Below the pieces are notes generated by a model that saw only the letters and a list, made by a program, of their open reading frames with translations, was not told where the DNA came from and did not search any database. The translations under genes and the position numbers were made by a program. From Candidatus Parcubacteria bacterium (GTDB lineage Bacteria > Patescibacteriota > Minisyncoccia > Minisyncoccales > JAUWXI01), in assembly GCA_030616435.1 (NCBI GenBank), contig JAUWXI010000022.1, forward strand, positions 1 to 6,290: a DNA stretch of 6,290 nt. Reading direction: 5' to 3'. Shown here piece after piece: positions 5,630-6,290 of this stretch (positions are counted from its first letter, which is position 1; every line of letters starts with the position of its first letter).

Positions 5630-6290
5630 TTATACACCTTTAATTCTCTCTTTTATCAACTTGATTTCCTCTTTTAAACTTTGCCTTTCATTCAGTTCTT
5701 TTTTAATCTTTTCATAACCATAAATTACCGTGGTATGATCTCTCCCACCTAACCTTCTTCCTATTGTCGGATAAGAGCAGTCTAACATCTCTTTCAGAAG
5801 ATACATTCCTATCTGGCGGGGTTTGACAAATTCTTTTATTCGGGAAGGGCCTTTGAGATTCTTTTCTGTGAGCCCATAGAATCTGGCTATATTTTCCAAG
5901 ATTGTTTTTGGAGTTACTCTTTTTATTGGGGCATAGATGAAATTTTTGAGTAAGGATTCTGTCTTTTTTAAAGTTAAAGCTTCTCTGTTTAACTTTTGAT
6001 GAGCCAGTAAACAATTTAAAGCTCCTTCTAATTCACGGATGTTGTTTTGAATCTTTGAGGCTACAAAGGAGAGAATCTCTTCTGGAAGCCCTGCTTGTTT
6101 TTCCTGAAGTTTACTTTTTAAGATAGCCATTCTGGTTTCAAAACCTGGCAGACCAATATCTGCTATCATTCCTCCTTCAAAGCGAGACCTTAACCTTTCT
6201 GTCAGAGAGGGGATTACTTTGGGAGGGGAATCAGAAGAGATAATAATTTGTTTATTTTGATCATATAAGACATTAAAAGTGTGAAAGAAC
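5630..6290 (-). CDS. dnaA: Chromosomal replication initiator DnaA, C-terminal part (partial)
   Basis: The frame is open to the window edge: beyond the methionine at 6169 it continues upstream with FFHTFN and KQIIISSD, typical DnaA sequence, so 6169 is not the start. DnaA is the AAA+ ATPase that binds DnaA boxes and melts oriC. Numbering the 219 visible residues from 6289: sensor I is IIISSD (15-20), box VII is ERLRSRF (31-37) with both arginines (R32, and the arginine finger R36), and sensor II is NIRELEGALN with R85. Domain IV, the helix-turn-helix, includes VKPRQIGMYL (155-164) and the DnaA signature GGRDHTTVIY (181-190). Walker A and B and the N-terminal domains lie outside the window. One oddity is SDSPPK at 19-24, where most DnaA proteins read SDRPPK. 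Confidence 0.97.
   Translation of the reverse strand, partial: FFHTFNVLYDQNKQIIISSDSPPKVIPSLTERLRSRFEGGMIADIGLPGFETRMAILKSKLQEKQAGLPEEILSFVASKIQNNIRELEGALNCLLAHQKLNREALTLKKTESLLKNFIYAPIKRVTPKTILENIARFYGLTEKNLKGPSRIKEFVKPRQIGMYLLKEMLDCSYPTIGRRLGGRDHTTVIYGYEKIKKELNERQSLKEEIKLIKERIKGV

Noticed and set aside
5712..6014. 100-codon minus-strand ORF within dnaA
   Set aside because: It lies in another frame of a clearly conserved DnaA domain III-IV region and its translation resembles no known protein.

Overview
The window is a compact, AT-rich bacterial chromosomal segment that carries mostly housekeeping genes. Genes are tightly packed: one ATGA overlap, gaps of 7 to 60 bp, and only two intergenic stretches longer than 100 bp. 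The standard code fits, because TGA is used as a stop at the end of yebC. Lean proteins, gene order and base composition suggest a Patescibacteria/CPR (Parcubacteria-like) genome. That placement is an inference from style; no rRNA or other marker in the window proves it.

Layout from left to right. Positions 1-554 (+) hold the last 26 codons of a YebC/PmpR-family regulator, overlapped by a complete ruvC (Holliday-junction resolvase). Positions 555-877 hold a strong promoter-like sequence, a 45-codon ORF for a very acidic repetitive peptide, and a clean intrinsic terminator. That terminator probably also serves the opposing gene. Positions 878-2761 (-) encode a bifunctional class A penicillin-binding protein. 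It diverges from tyrS (2819-4027, +) across a gap so short that the two promoters seem to overlap, and both transcripts would be nearly leaderless. tyrS converges with the left-pointing cluster dnaA (5' end beyond the window) - dnaN - dciA (DUF721), with only 7 bp between tyrS and dciA.

The right half is a replication-initiation neighbourhood: initiator DnaA, sliding clamp DnaN and a DciA-type helicase operator. The 159-bp dnaA-dnaN gap holds DnaA-box-like 9-mers and a 35-bp tract that is almost pure A/T, so it is a candidate oriC. The left half combines recombination (ruvC), cell-wall synthesis (class A PBP) and translation (tyrS).

I see no mobile element, CRISPR array, tRNA, rRNA or defence system. 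The only unrecognised gene is the small acidic repeat ORF at 639-776. I find no convincing new multi-gene system. The points most worth a second look are that ORF, the overlapping divergent promoters and the candidate origin.
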